DNA of 5,307 nt. Source: Eutrophovita sp913057845 (lineage in GTDB: Bacteria; Pseudomonadota; Gammaproteobacteria; Burkholderiales; Eutrophovitaceae). This document shows, in pieces, positions 1 to 5,307 of the stretch; position 1 is the stretch's first letter, and every line of letters starts with the position of its first letter. The notes beneath the pieces are model-generated. The model made no database searches, was not told where the DNA came from, and was given only the letters and a program-made list of their open reading frames with translations. A program made the position numbers and the translations under genes. The stretch is taken from assembly GCA_963925895.1 (NCBI GenBank), contig CAWUVH010000022.1, positions 1 to 5,307 on the forward strand. The letters are read 5' to 3'.

Positions 1-837
1 TGTTTTTTTGTCGAGGATCTGGCCGTCTAGCGTTCCCCCAAGTGCCGCCCATTCGGTCATGAATACATTTTTAAAATAAGCCGACGGAGACAGTAAGTTA
101 TATTGGCGCTGTTTTATGCCGCACGAGGCAGGATATGAACCCTGGAAAACGACTTGGCCCTTGATGATAGAGGGCCTCTTTGGCCACTTTGTGCAAGGTC
201 GATCCGTTAATTTGAGTTCATTAATGATATTCAAATTCTCTGGCGAACTGATGAGATCTACTGTTTGCGTCTCTTGGTTTGGAATAAAGCGGACATCGAA
301 AACATTTGCATTAACTAATAGGGCGTCATGCCCCGCGTTGTAGGGCCTCAATGGCTCATCATCAAATTGCCCTGGATCATACGTGTCTGAGGGGAAAATC
401 GAGCGATCGACGTAGACATTCCCGTTAATGGCGTGAATCCCGAGATCGTAAATACGCTTTAAGAGTAATTTGAATCGTATTAGATCAAGCGTGGGGTCAC
501 CCCCACCACGCAAATATAGGTCACCTGTCAATGACTTGCTTAGAAGCCCCCCGTCAATTAATACGTCGGTTTTCCATCGAAACCCTAAGCCGAGAAGATC
601 GAGGGCTGCTTTCGTGGTCACTAACTTCATGACGGAAGCAGGATTAAGTGGGACATCTTGATTTCCTGCAAACACCGTCTCGCCACGTGTGATGTCATCG
701 ATCCGGACTGCGAATTCATTGGGGTACTCTGTGACGAGCTTCTCTAGCTGCTTTTTAAGTGCCTCAGGAAGGTTTAGTGGTTCCCCAAATGAAGGTTGGG
801 GGATCACTAATGCCAGAATGAGTAGAAATCGAGTCAT
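1..837 (-). CDS. dacB: D-alanyl-D-alanine carboxypeptidase/endopeptidase, PBP4 (DacB) family, N-terminal part
   Basis: This is a class C-type penicillin-binding protein of the PBP4 family, which trims or cleaves peptidoglycan cross-links in the periplasm. Seen: 279 codons run without a stop from ATG (835-837, complement) to the left edge. The N-terminus is a short signal peptide (MTRFLLILALVIPQPSFGEP) with a likely cut after SFG, near residue 18. The acylation motif SVMK lies at residues 68-71 in the family context NPASVMKLVTT. LYLRGGGDPTL (108-118), DRSIFP (144-149) and the AGHDALLVNANVF stretch (168-180) are typical of the domain inserted after the SxxK motif. A cysteine pair at C215 and C239 may form a disulfide in that domain. 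E. coli DacB is about 477 aa, so roughly 40% is missing and the SxN and KTG motifs lie outside the window. An in-frame TAA two codons upstream fixes this ATG as the first possible start; its Shine-Dalgarno is weak. It is transcribed divergently from groES. Confidence 0.93.
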   Translation of the reverse strand, partial: MTRFLLILALVIPQPSFGEPLNLPEALKKQLEKLVTEYPNEFAVRIDDITRGETVFAGNQDVPLNPASVMKLVTTKAALDLLGLGFRWKTDVLIDGGLLSKSLTGDLYLRGGGDPTLDLIRFKLLLKRIYDLGIHAINGNVYVDRSIFPSDTYDPGQFDDEPLRPYNAGHDALLVNANVFDVRFIPNQETQTVDLISSPENLNIINELKLTDRPCTKWPKRPSIIKGQVVFQGSYPASCGIKQRQYNLLSPSAYFKNVFMTEWAALGGTLDGQILDKKT

Positions 838-952
838 AACTTAAATAATATTCACCGGTTCGTGACTGGACGTTCAGTAGAAGGAGTGTTTTATATAAAC
901 AAACATTATTTACGTTAGTGAGCACACACTTTTATTGATTGTTGACGCCTGG

Positions 953-979
953 ATATTATCAATATTATCAATATTACTG
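953..979. repeat. 9-bp AT-rich tandem repeat upstream of the groE promoter
   Basis: Two perfect copies of ATATTATCA (953-961 and 962-970) are followed by a degenerate third copy ATATTACTG (971-979). The array ends 8 bp before the -35 element of the groES promoter, so it could act as an UP element, a protein binding site or a curved spacer; this is inference. TTGACG at 942-947 followed after 15 bp by TATTAT (963-968, inside the array) could also be a weak additional sigma-70 promoter. The rest of 838-952 is AT-rich and shows no open frame or confident promoter for the divergent dacB gene. Confidence 0.6.
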
Positions 980-987
980 GTCTACCA

Positions 988-1017
988 CTTGAAAAGTAAC
1001 AATCTAATCCCATATTA
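988..1017 (+). promoter_or_regulatory. groESL promoter: sigma-32-like, overlapping a sigma-70-like promoter
   Basis: CTTGAAA (988-994) is separated by 14 bp from CCCATATTA (1009-1017). This fits the known sigma-32 consensus of CTTGAAA, an 11-16 bp spacer and CCCCATnT. The same bases can also be read as a sigma-70 promoter: TTGAAA (989-994), an 18-bp spacer and TATTAT (1013-1018). The predicted start of transcription is about 1022-1026, inside the left arm of the CIRCE operator that follows directly. That places the promoter where bound HrcA would block it. Confidence 0.8.
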
Positions 1018-1044
1018 TTAGCACTCACAGATGTCGAGTGCTAA
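1018..1044 (+). promoter_or_regulatory. CIRCE operator (HrcA binding site)
   Basis: A perfect inverted repeat, TTAGCACTC (1018-1026), a 9-bp spacer and GAGTGCTAA (1036-1044), matches the canonical CIRCE element in both arms and in spacer length. CIRCE is bound by the heat-sensitive repressor HrcA, whose activity depends on GroEL, giving feedback control of chaperonin synthesis. Here it abuts the -10 element and should overlap the transcription start, so it would act as a repressor site and also form a hairpin at the 5' end of the mRNA. The hrcA gene is not in this window. Confidence 0.97.
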
Positions 1045-1143
1045 TGAAGTTCCCGGCGGAGAAATTTGTCTGGTTGCACATCAGCTTTGGGTAACTCAGA
1101 GTATTTTTAACATTAAACATAAGTTTTTAGGAGACACCACATT
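1045..1143 (+). promoter_or_regulatory. groES 5' untranslated leader with ribosome binding site
   Basis: Ninety-nine bases separate the CIRCE element from the groES start. A strong Shine-Dalgarno, AGGAGA (1129-1134), sits 9 bp before the ATG. No open frame and no convincing hairpin covering the Shine-Dalgarno was found by eye, so an RNA thermometer is not supported. The stretch just upstream of the Shine-Dalgarno is AT-rich and probably unstructured. Confidence 0.6.
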
Positions 1144-1431
1144 ATGAAAATTCGTCCCCTGCACGATCGAGTGATCGTCAAGCGACTCGAAGAAGAACGT
1201 ACAACTGCTTCGGGTATCGTTATTCCTGATTCTGCCGCTGAGAAGCCAGACACAGGTGAGGTAATTGCTATCGGTACCGGCAAAGTTCTCGATGATGGCA
1301 AGAGTAGAGCGTTAGACGTTAAGCCTGGTGACAAGATTATATTCGGTAAATACTCAGGTCAAACCGTTAAAGTTGACGGTGAAGAACTTCTCGTTATGCG
1401 CGAGGAAGACATCATGGGCGTCCTCGAATAA
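1144..1431 (+). CDS. groES: Co-chaperonin GroES (Hsp10/Cpn10)
   Basis: GroES forms the heptameric lid that caps the GroEL ring in the cytoplasm and triggers substrate encapsulation with ATP. The product is 95 aa, the usual length for the family. It starts with the typical MKIRPLHDRVIVKR. The mobile loop spans about residues 17-32 and carries the GroEL-contacting hydrophobic tripeptide IVI (25-27) in SGIVIP. GTGKVLDDG (44-52), FGKYSG (67-72) and the C-terminal VMREEDIMGVLE are all conserved. The ATG follows AGGAGA by 9 bp. groEL starts 51 bp downstream with no terminator between, so the two are one operon under the sigma-32/CIRCE promoter. The sequence most resembles betaproteobacterial GroES proteins; nothing looks broken. 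Confidence 0.99.
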   Translation: MKIRPLHDRVIVKRLEEERTTASGIVIPDSAAEKPDTGEVIAIGTGKVLDDGKSRALDVKPGDKIIFGKYSGQTVKVDGEELLVMREEDIMGVLE

Positions 1432-1482
1432 TATCTTCGACCTATTTACATCGAACCATTAAAAGTTTTAAGGAGTTAAATC

Positions 1483-3135
1483 ATGGCAGCTAAAGAAGTA
1501 AAGTTTCGCGACGCCGCACGAGCAAAAATTGTTGCTGGTGTGAATGTGTTGGCGGACGCAGTTAAAGTTACCTTAGGCCCTAAAGGCCGTAACGTTGTAC
1601 TCGAGCGTTCGTTCGGCGCACCAACCATTACTAAGGATGGTGTTTCCGTAGCGAAAGAAATTGAGCTCAAAGATAGGTTTGAAAACATGGGCGCTCAGAT
1701 GGTAAAGGAAGTTGCATCAAAAACTTCTGACGTTGCCGGTGATGGAACCACGACAGCTACCGTTCTTGCTCAATCAATTGTTCAAGAGGGTATGAAATAC
1801 GTCGCGGCAGGTATGAATCCAATGGATCTTAAGCGAGGGATTGATAAAGCTGTTTCGGCTGTTGTCGCAGAGCTTAAGAAAAACTCCAAGCCTTGCACCA
1901 CCAGTAAAGAAATTGCTCAGGTTGGCGCGATTTCTGCTAACTCAGATCCAGAAATTGGCACGATTATTGCTGATGCGATGGATAAAGTAGGTAAAGAGGG
2001 CGTGATTACTGTTGAAGACGGAACTGGTCTCCAAAGTGAGCTTGAAGTCGTTGAAGGTATGCAGTTTGACCGTGGTTACCTGTCTCCTTATTTCGTGAAT
2101 AATGCGGATAAGCAGATGGTTGCCCTAGAGAACCCATACATTTTGCTTCACGACAAGAAAGTCTCAAATATTCGAGATTTGCTTCCCGTATTGGAGCAGG
2201 TGTCAAAGTCTGGCCGTCCGCTACTGATTATCGCTGAGGATGTTGAGGGCGAAGCGCTTGCAACACTTGTTGTGAATAACATTCGTGGCATTTTGAAAGT
2301 GGCTGCTGTTAAGGCGCCAGGATTCGGTGATCGTCGTAAGGCGATGCTTGAAGACATCGCAATCCTTACTGGCGGTACAGTCATTGCCGAAGAGGTTGGC
2401 TTGAGTCTTGAGAAAGCAACGCTAGAGAATTTGGGCGAAGCTAAGAAGATCGAGATCGGCAAAGAAGAAACCACGATCATTGATGGTGCTGGACAGGCGG
2501 CCGCTATTGAAGGGCGCGTTAAAGCCATTCGAAGCCAAATTGAGGAATCCTCAAGTGACTACGATCGCGAGAAACTACAAGAGCGCGTGGCCAAGCTTGC
2601 TGGCGGGGTTGCCCTCGTTAAAGTTGGCGCAGCGACTGAAGTGGAAATGAAGGAGAAAAAAGCACGCGTTGAAGACGCGCTGCATGCCACACGTGCTGCG
2701 GTTGAAGAGGGCATTGTGGCTGGTGGTGGTACTGCGTATGTCCGCGCTCGAAAGGCTATTGATCAGCTTAAGGGTGACAATTCTGATCAAGATGCAGGTA
2801 TTCGTATTGTGGTTCGTGCACTAGAAGAGCCTCTTCGAACGATTGTCAATAACGCTGGTGATGAGGCTTCTGTTGTTCTTAACAAGGTCCTTGAGGCTAA
2901 AGGTAACGTTGGGTACAACGCAGCGACCGGTGAATACGGCGATATGTTTGAAATGGGCGTGCTTGACCCGACCAAAGTAACGCGTACTGCGCTTCAAAAT
3001 GCCGCTTCGGTGGCTTCTTTGATCCTCACTACGGATGCTATGGTTGCTGAAGCGCCTAAAGAAGATGGTGCTGGTGGCGGTATGCCGGATATGGGTGGCA
3101 TGGGTGGTATGGGTGGTATGGGCGGCATGATGTAA
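1483..3135 (+). CDS. groEL: Chaperonin GroEL (Hsp60/Cpn60)
   Basis: GroEL is the double-ring ATPase that folds non-native proteins in the cytoplasm together with GroES. The product is 550 aa, full length. Key residues sit at E. coli numbering: the nucleotide-binding GDGTTT with D87 (86-91) and the catalytic D398 in VEDALHATRAAVEEG (396-410). The equatorial domain covers about 1-135 and 410-525, the intermediate about 136-190 and 375-409, and the apical about 191-374. AAVKAPGFGDRRKAML (274-289) is conserved in the family. The C-terminus is the usual flexible Gly-Met tail, encoded by four 9-bp MGG units (3091-3126). The ATG follows AAGGAG (1470-1475) by 7 bp. Wording such as SNIRDLLPVLEQVSKSGRPL and DPTKVTRTALQNAASVA points to Betaproteobacteria. 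It is co-transcribed with groES and ended by the terminator 33 bp downstream. HrcA folding by GroEL would complete a feedback loop with the upstream CIRCE. Confidence 0.99.
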   Translation: MAAKEVKFRDAARAKIVAGVNVLADAVKVTLGPKGRNVVLERSFGAPTITKDGVSVAKEIELKDRFENMGAQMVKEVASKTSDVAGDGTTTATVLAQSIVQEGMKYVAAGMNPMDLKRGIDKAVSAVVAELKKNSKPCTTSKEIAQVGAISANSDPEIGTIIADAMDKVGKEGVITVEDGTGLQSELEVVEGMQFDRGYLSPYFVNNADKQMVALENPYILLHDKKVSNIRDLLPVLEQVSKSGRPLLIIAEDVEGEALATLVVNNIRGILKVAAVKAPGFGDRRKAMLEDIAILTGGTVIAEEVGLSLEKATLENLGEAKKIEIGKEETTIIDGAGQAAAIEGRVKAIRSQIEESSSDYDREKLQERVAKLAGGVALVKVGAATEVEMKEKKARVEDALHATRAAVEEGIVAGGGTAYVRARKAIDQLKGDNSDQDAGIRIVVRALEEPLRTIVNNAGDEASVVLNKVLEAKGNVGYNAATGEYGDMFEMGVLDPTKVTRTALQNAASVASLILTTDAMVAEAPKEDGAGGGMPDMGGMGGMGGMGGMM

Positions 3136-3167
3136 GTCATTTGCAGTCTAGGTTCTACGTTCCAATG

Positions 3168-3197
3168 AAAACGCCAGGCTTGACCTGGCGTTTTTTT
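3168..3197 (+). terminator. Intrinsic terminator of the groESL operon
   Basis: An 8-bp perfect stem, ACGCCAGG (3171-3178) pairing with CCTGGCGT (3184-3191), encloses a 5-nt loop CTTGA. It is followed by a run of seven T (3191-3197), with AAA before the stem able to extend pairing into the T run. It lies 33 bp after the groEL stop and separates the chaperonin operon from the symporter operon. Confidence 0.95.
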
Positions 3198-3208
3198 GTC
3201 TTAATGGG

Positions 3209-3238
3209 CTGACCATGGCCAAATGAGGGTGGTATGAT
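3209..3238 (+). promoter_or_regulatory. Predicted sigma-70 promoter (extended -10) of the symporter operon
   Basis: TATGAT (3233-3238) is preceded by TGG (3230-3232), giving an extended -10 of the TGnTATAAT type. A weak -35, CTGACC (3209-3214), lies 18 bp upstream. It falls between the groEL terminator and the small-subunit gene, the expected place for a new promoter, with a 5' leader of about 40 nt. An imperfect palindrome, TGACCATGGCCA (3210-3221), overlaps the -35 and could be an operator half-match; that is weak. Found by eye only. Confidence 0.5.
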
Positions 3239-3269
3239 CAATAACAACTATAAAAATTAGAACGTTGAT

Positions 3270-3284
3270 AAAAAAAGGGGGGGG
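3270..3284 (+). promoter_or_regulatory. Homopolymeric A7-G8 ribosome binding site
   Basis: Seven A (3270-3276) run into eight G (3277-3284), ending one base before the ATG of the small symporter subunit. AAGG around 3275-3278 gives a normal Shine-Dalgarno spacing of about 7 bp. The long G run could pair with the 16S tail in several registers, and tracts of this kind can change length by slipped-strand replication. The G8 length should be confirmed against read errors. Confidence 0.65.
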
Positions 3285-3285
3285 T

Positions 3286-3537
3286 ATGAAAAGTGCTCAA
3301 GATTACTGGCGGGTTAACGTCGGCATCTTATTAAAGTGTCTCGTCGTATGGTTTGTTTGCTCTTATTTGTTCGGCATTATCTTGGTTGATACGCTTAATG
3401 AAATATCCATTGGCGGCTATCAGTTGGGATTTTGGTTCGCGCAACAAGGCTCAATTTACATCTTTGTAATTTTAATCTTCTACTACGTTAAACGCATGAA
3501 CCGCTTGGATCGTGAATTTGATGTAGACGAACAATAA
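3286..3537 (+). CDS. Sodium:solute symporter small subunit (DUF4212 family)
   Basis: A small membrane protein of 83 aa that in many proteobacteria is encoded just before a VC_2705-type SSS transporter and is regarded as its accessory subunit; its exact role is not established. Seen: the N-terminus MKSAQDYWRVNV, in which YW is typical of the family, then a first membrane helix at about residues 13-35 (ILLKCLVVWFVCSYLFGIILV). A short polar link with GGYQLGFWFAQQGS (44-57) precedes a second helix at about 57-72 (SIYIFVILIFYYV). A charged tail, KRMNRLDREFDVDEQ, probably faces the cytoplasm. The start at 3286 is chosen because the G-rich Shine-Dalgarno lies directly before it. A TTG at 3265 is in frame but would translate the homopolymer as KKGGG and lacks its own Shine-Dalgarno. 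The large subunit begins 9 bp after the stop, indicating translational coupling. Confidence 0.9.
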   Translation: MKSAQDYWRVNVGILLKCLVVWFVCSYLFGIILVDTLNEISIGGYQLGFWFAQQGSIYIFVILIFYYVKRMNRLDREFDVDEQ

Positions 3538-3546
3538 GGGGCTGAT

Positions 3547-5307
3547 ATGGATCTCAATACCATTACTTGGGTTGTTGTCGGAGCCACCTTTCTGTTGTAT
3601 GTCGTCATCGCGATTGCAGCTCGAGCGGGTAATACCGGTGAATTTTATGTTGCGGGCAAAGGCATTAATCCAGTGCTCAACGGTATGGCGACGGCGGCTG
3701 ATTGGATGTCTGCCGCATCTTTTATTTCGATGGCTGGGTTGATAGCCTTTAACGGTTATGACGCGTCTGTTTATTTGATGGGTTGGACAGGTGGTTATGT
3801 GCTCCTTGCGCTTCTTCTCGCACCGTATTTAAGGAAATTCGGCAAATTTACTGTGCCAGAGTTTATTGGTGATCGTTACTACTCAAAGGCGGCACGTATT
3901 GTTGCAGTCATTTGTTTGATCGTCGCGTCGCTGACTTATGTGATTGGTCAGATGAAGGGCGTCGGAGTCGCTTTTTCTCGATTCCTAGACGTAGATTACA
4001 ACATGGGTTTAATAGCCGGTATGGCAATCGTGTTTTTCTATGCGGTACTGGGGGGCATGAAAGGCATTACATACACCCAAATTGCGCAATATTGTGTTCT
4101 TATATTTGCCTACACAGTGCCCGCAGTCTTTATTTCTTTGCAGATTACGGGTAACCCGATTCCTCAGTTGGGCCTTGGCGGTTCTGTATCCGAGGGTGTT
4201 TCTTTGTTGGGGAAGCTAGATCAGGTTCTTATGGACATTGGTTTTGCGGAATATACGGTGCAAAAAGGGACTACTTTAAATATGGTCGCGCTGACGTTGT
4301 CACTCATGATCGGCACGGCTGGATTGCCTCACGTGATTGTTCGGTTCTTCACGGTACCTAAGGTAAAAGATGCTCGCTCGTCCGCTGGATGGGCTTTAGT
4401 TTTCATTGCGATTCTGTATACGACGGCACCTGCTGTAGGCGCCATGTCATTTTTTAATCTTATTAACACCATTCAGCCAGGAGAGATCGGTAGTCCTGAA
4501 GGCAATCTCGTTTATGAGGAGCGTCCTGAATGGTTTAAAAAGTGGGAGACGACTGGTTTACTTCAGTTCGAAGACAAGAACGGTGATGGACGCGTTCAAT
4601 ATTACAATGATAAGAACGAGGGATTCTCGACCCAAGCGGCAGAGTACGGTTGGAAGGGTAACGAGATGACTAAGATTGATCGTGACATCATGGTTTTAGC
4701 GAACCCGGAGATTGCCCAGTTGCCTAATTGGGTGGTTGCCTTGGTTGTTGCGGGTGGTCTCGCTGCCGCATTGTCCACTGCGGCAGGTTTGTTGTTGGCC
4801 ATTTCCTCATCGGTATCGCATGACTTATTGAAAGGGGTATTCAGGCCTAGTATTTCTGAGAAAAATGAGTTGAGGGCTGCACGCGTCTCAATGGGTGTTG
4901 CCATTCTTATTGCGGGATATCTTGGTATGAATCCACCAGGATTCGCGGCGCAGGTTGTGGCGCTAGCGTTTGGTTTGGCGGCTTCCTCGATATTCCCAGC
5001 ACTCATGATGGGTATTTTCAATAAGAAGATGAATAGCCAGGGGGCAATTGTTGGGATGTTGGTGGGTCTATTGAGTACGCTGATTTATATCTTCGTATTC
5101 AAAGGCTGGTTCTTTGTTCCTGGAACGAACACATTACCTAATACGCCTGATAATTGGTTGTTTGGCATTCAGCCAGAAGCCTTCGGTGCGGTTGGGGCGT
5201 TGCTTAATTTTGGTTCGGCATGGCTTGTGTCTAAGGTCACCGCTCCTCCTCCGGCGCACATTCAAGCTCTGGTTGAGGATATACGTGTGCCTCGTGGTGC
5301 TGGGGCC
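3547..5307 (+). CDS. Sodium:solute symporter (SSS family, VC_2705 subtype) large subunit, 3' end missing
   Basis: An inner-membrane Na+-coupled transporter of the LeuT fold, related to acetate permease ActP; the substrate is probably a small organic acid, but this is not shown. Seen: 587 codons are open to the right edge with no stop. About 13 hydrophobic segments are visible, near residues 5-25, 43-65, 75-95, 114-136, 151-171, 180-199, 245-270, 281-305, 392-425, 442-460, 465-490, 497-519 and 544-562. Family motifs include ADWMSAASFISMAG (51-64), TVPEFIGDRYYS (102-113), GQMKGVG (134-140), LGGMKGITYTQ (168-178) and GLPHVIVRFFTV (259-270). LAAALSTAAGLLLAISSS (405-422) carries S410 and T411, expected at the Na2 sodium site. 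A hydrophilic insert at about 310-390 holds a calcium-loop-like DKNGDGRV (343-350). The ATG at 3547 follows AAGGGG (3536-3541) by 5 bp. It forms an operon with the DUF4212 small subunit. Only the C-terminal end appears to be missing. Confidence 0.94.
   Translation, partial: MDLNTITWVVVGATFLLYVVIAIAARAGNTGEFYVAGKGINPVLNGMATAADWMSAASFISMAGLIAFNGYDASVYLMGWTGGYVLLALLLAPYLRKFGKFTVPEFIGDRYYSKAARIVAVICLIVASLTYVIGQMKGVGVAFSRFLDVDYNMGLIAGMAIVFFYAVLGGMKGITYTQIAQYCVLIFAYTVPAVFISLQITGNPIPQLGLGGSVSEGVSLLGKLDQVLMDIGFAEYTVQKGTTLNMVALTLSLMIGTAGLPHVIVRFFTVPKVKDARSSAGWALVFIAILYTTAPAVGAMSFFNLINTIQPGEIGSPEGNLVYEERPEWFKKWETTGLLQFEDKNGDGRVQYYNDKNEGFSTQAAEYGWKGNEMTKIDRDIMVLANPEIAQLPNWVVALVVAGGLAAALSTAAGLLLAISSSVSHDLLKGVFRPSISEKNELRAARVSMGVAILIAGYLGMNPPGFAAQVVALAFGLAASSIFPALMMGIFNKKMNSQGAIVGMLVGLLSTLIYIFVFKGWFFVPGTNTLPNTPDNWLFGIQPEAFGAVGALLNFGSAWLVSKVTAPPPAHIQALVEDIRVPRGAGA

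Noticed and set aside
116..661. Short plus-strand open frames at 116-343 and 470-661
   Set aside because: They lie antisense within dacB, whose signal peptide, SVMK motif and domain sequence on the minus strand are clear.
838..960. Promoter for dacB on the minus strand
   Set aside because: Several TATAAA- and TAATAT-like hexamers occur, but none has a recognisable -35 at 16-18 bp, so no call is made.
931..979. IHF binding sites in the AT-rich ATCAA-containing region
   Set aside because: ATCAA cores occur on both strands, but the required TTR at the correct spacing is missing in each case checked.
1045..1143. RNA thermometer in the groES leader
   Set aside because: No sequence complementary to the AGGAGA Shine-Dalgarno was found nearby; the only stem seen (TCTG with CAGA, about 1069-1100) is short, mismatched and does not cover the start.
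2148..2528. 126-codon open frame on the minus strand inside groEL
   Set aside because: It is entirely antisense to a highly conserved gene, its product is serine- and alanine-rich with no recognisable domain, and it is explained by codon bias of groEL.
3091..3132. 9-bp tandem repeat at the end of groEL
   Set aside because: It encodes the normal Gly-Gly-Met tail of GroEL and needs no further explanation.
3265..3285. In-frame TTG start giving the symporter small subunit seven extra residues (MIKKGGG)
   Set aside because: It would translate the A-G homopolymer, has no Shine-Dalgarno of its own, and the family N-terminus matches the ATG at 3286, which has the G-rich ribosome binding site directly upstream.
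4602..5021. 139-codon open frame on the minus strand inside the symporter gene
   Set aside because: It is antisense to conserved transmembrane coding sequence with no recognisable domain; a shadow frame.

Overview
The window looks like ordinary chromosome from a betaproteobacterium of moderate to low GC. The inference rests on the GroEL and GroES protein sequences, which resemble Burkholderiales/Methylophilales-type chaperonins, and on heat-shock control by a CIRCE operator placed directly on a sigma-32-like promoter. The genus cannot be named from the sequence alone. No mobile elements, tRNAs, rRNAs or CRISPR arrays are visible.

Layout. (1) Positions 1-837, minus strand: the N-terminal 279 codons of a DacB/PBP4-type D-Ala-D-Ala carboxypeptidase/endopeptidase, cut by the left edge. 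(2) Positions 838-1143: a divergent intergenic region of about 300 bp. It holds a 9-bp AT-rich tandem repeat, a sigma-32-like promoter overlapping a possible sigma-70 promoter, a perfect CIRCE (HrcA operator) and a leader of about 100 nt. (3) Positions 1144-3135: the groES-groEL chaperonin operon, both genes complete and each with a good Shine-Dalgarno. It is closed by a strong intrinsic terminator at 3168-3197. (4) Positions 3198-3285: a short intergenic region with an extended -10 promoter candidate and an A7-G8 homopolymer acting as ribosome binding site. (5) Positions 3286-5307: a two-gene operon for a sodium:solute symporter. A small DUF4212-type membrane subunit (83 aa) is followed 9 bp later by a large SSS-family subunit of the VC_2705 subtype, which runs off the right edge after 587 codons.

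How the parts work together. GroES and GroEL form the cytoplasmic folding chamber; their promoter region suggests dual control, with sigma-32 activating and HrcA repressing. The symporter pair is a separate transcription unit insulated by the terminator and probably imports a small organic acid with sodium. DacB acts in the periplasm on peptidoglycan and is linked to groES only by sharing the divergent intergenic region.

No undescribed system is evident. The most interesting items are the dual-control groE promoter, the homopolymeric G8 ribosome binding site of the symporter operon, and a calcium-loop-like motif in a hydrophilic insert of the large symporter subunit.
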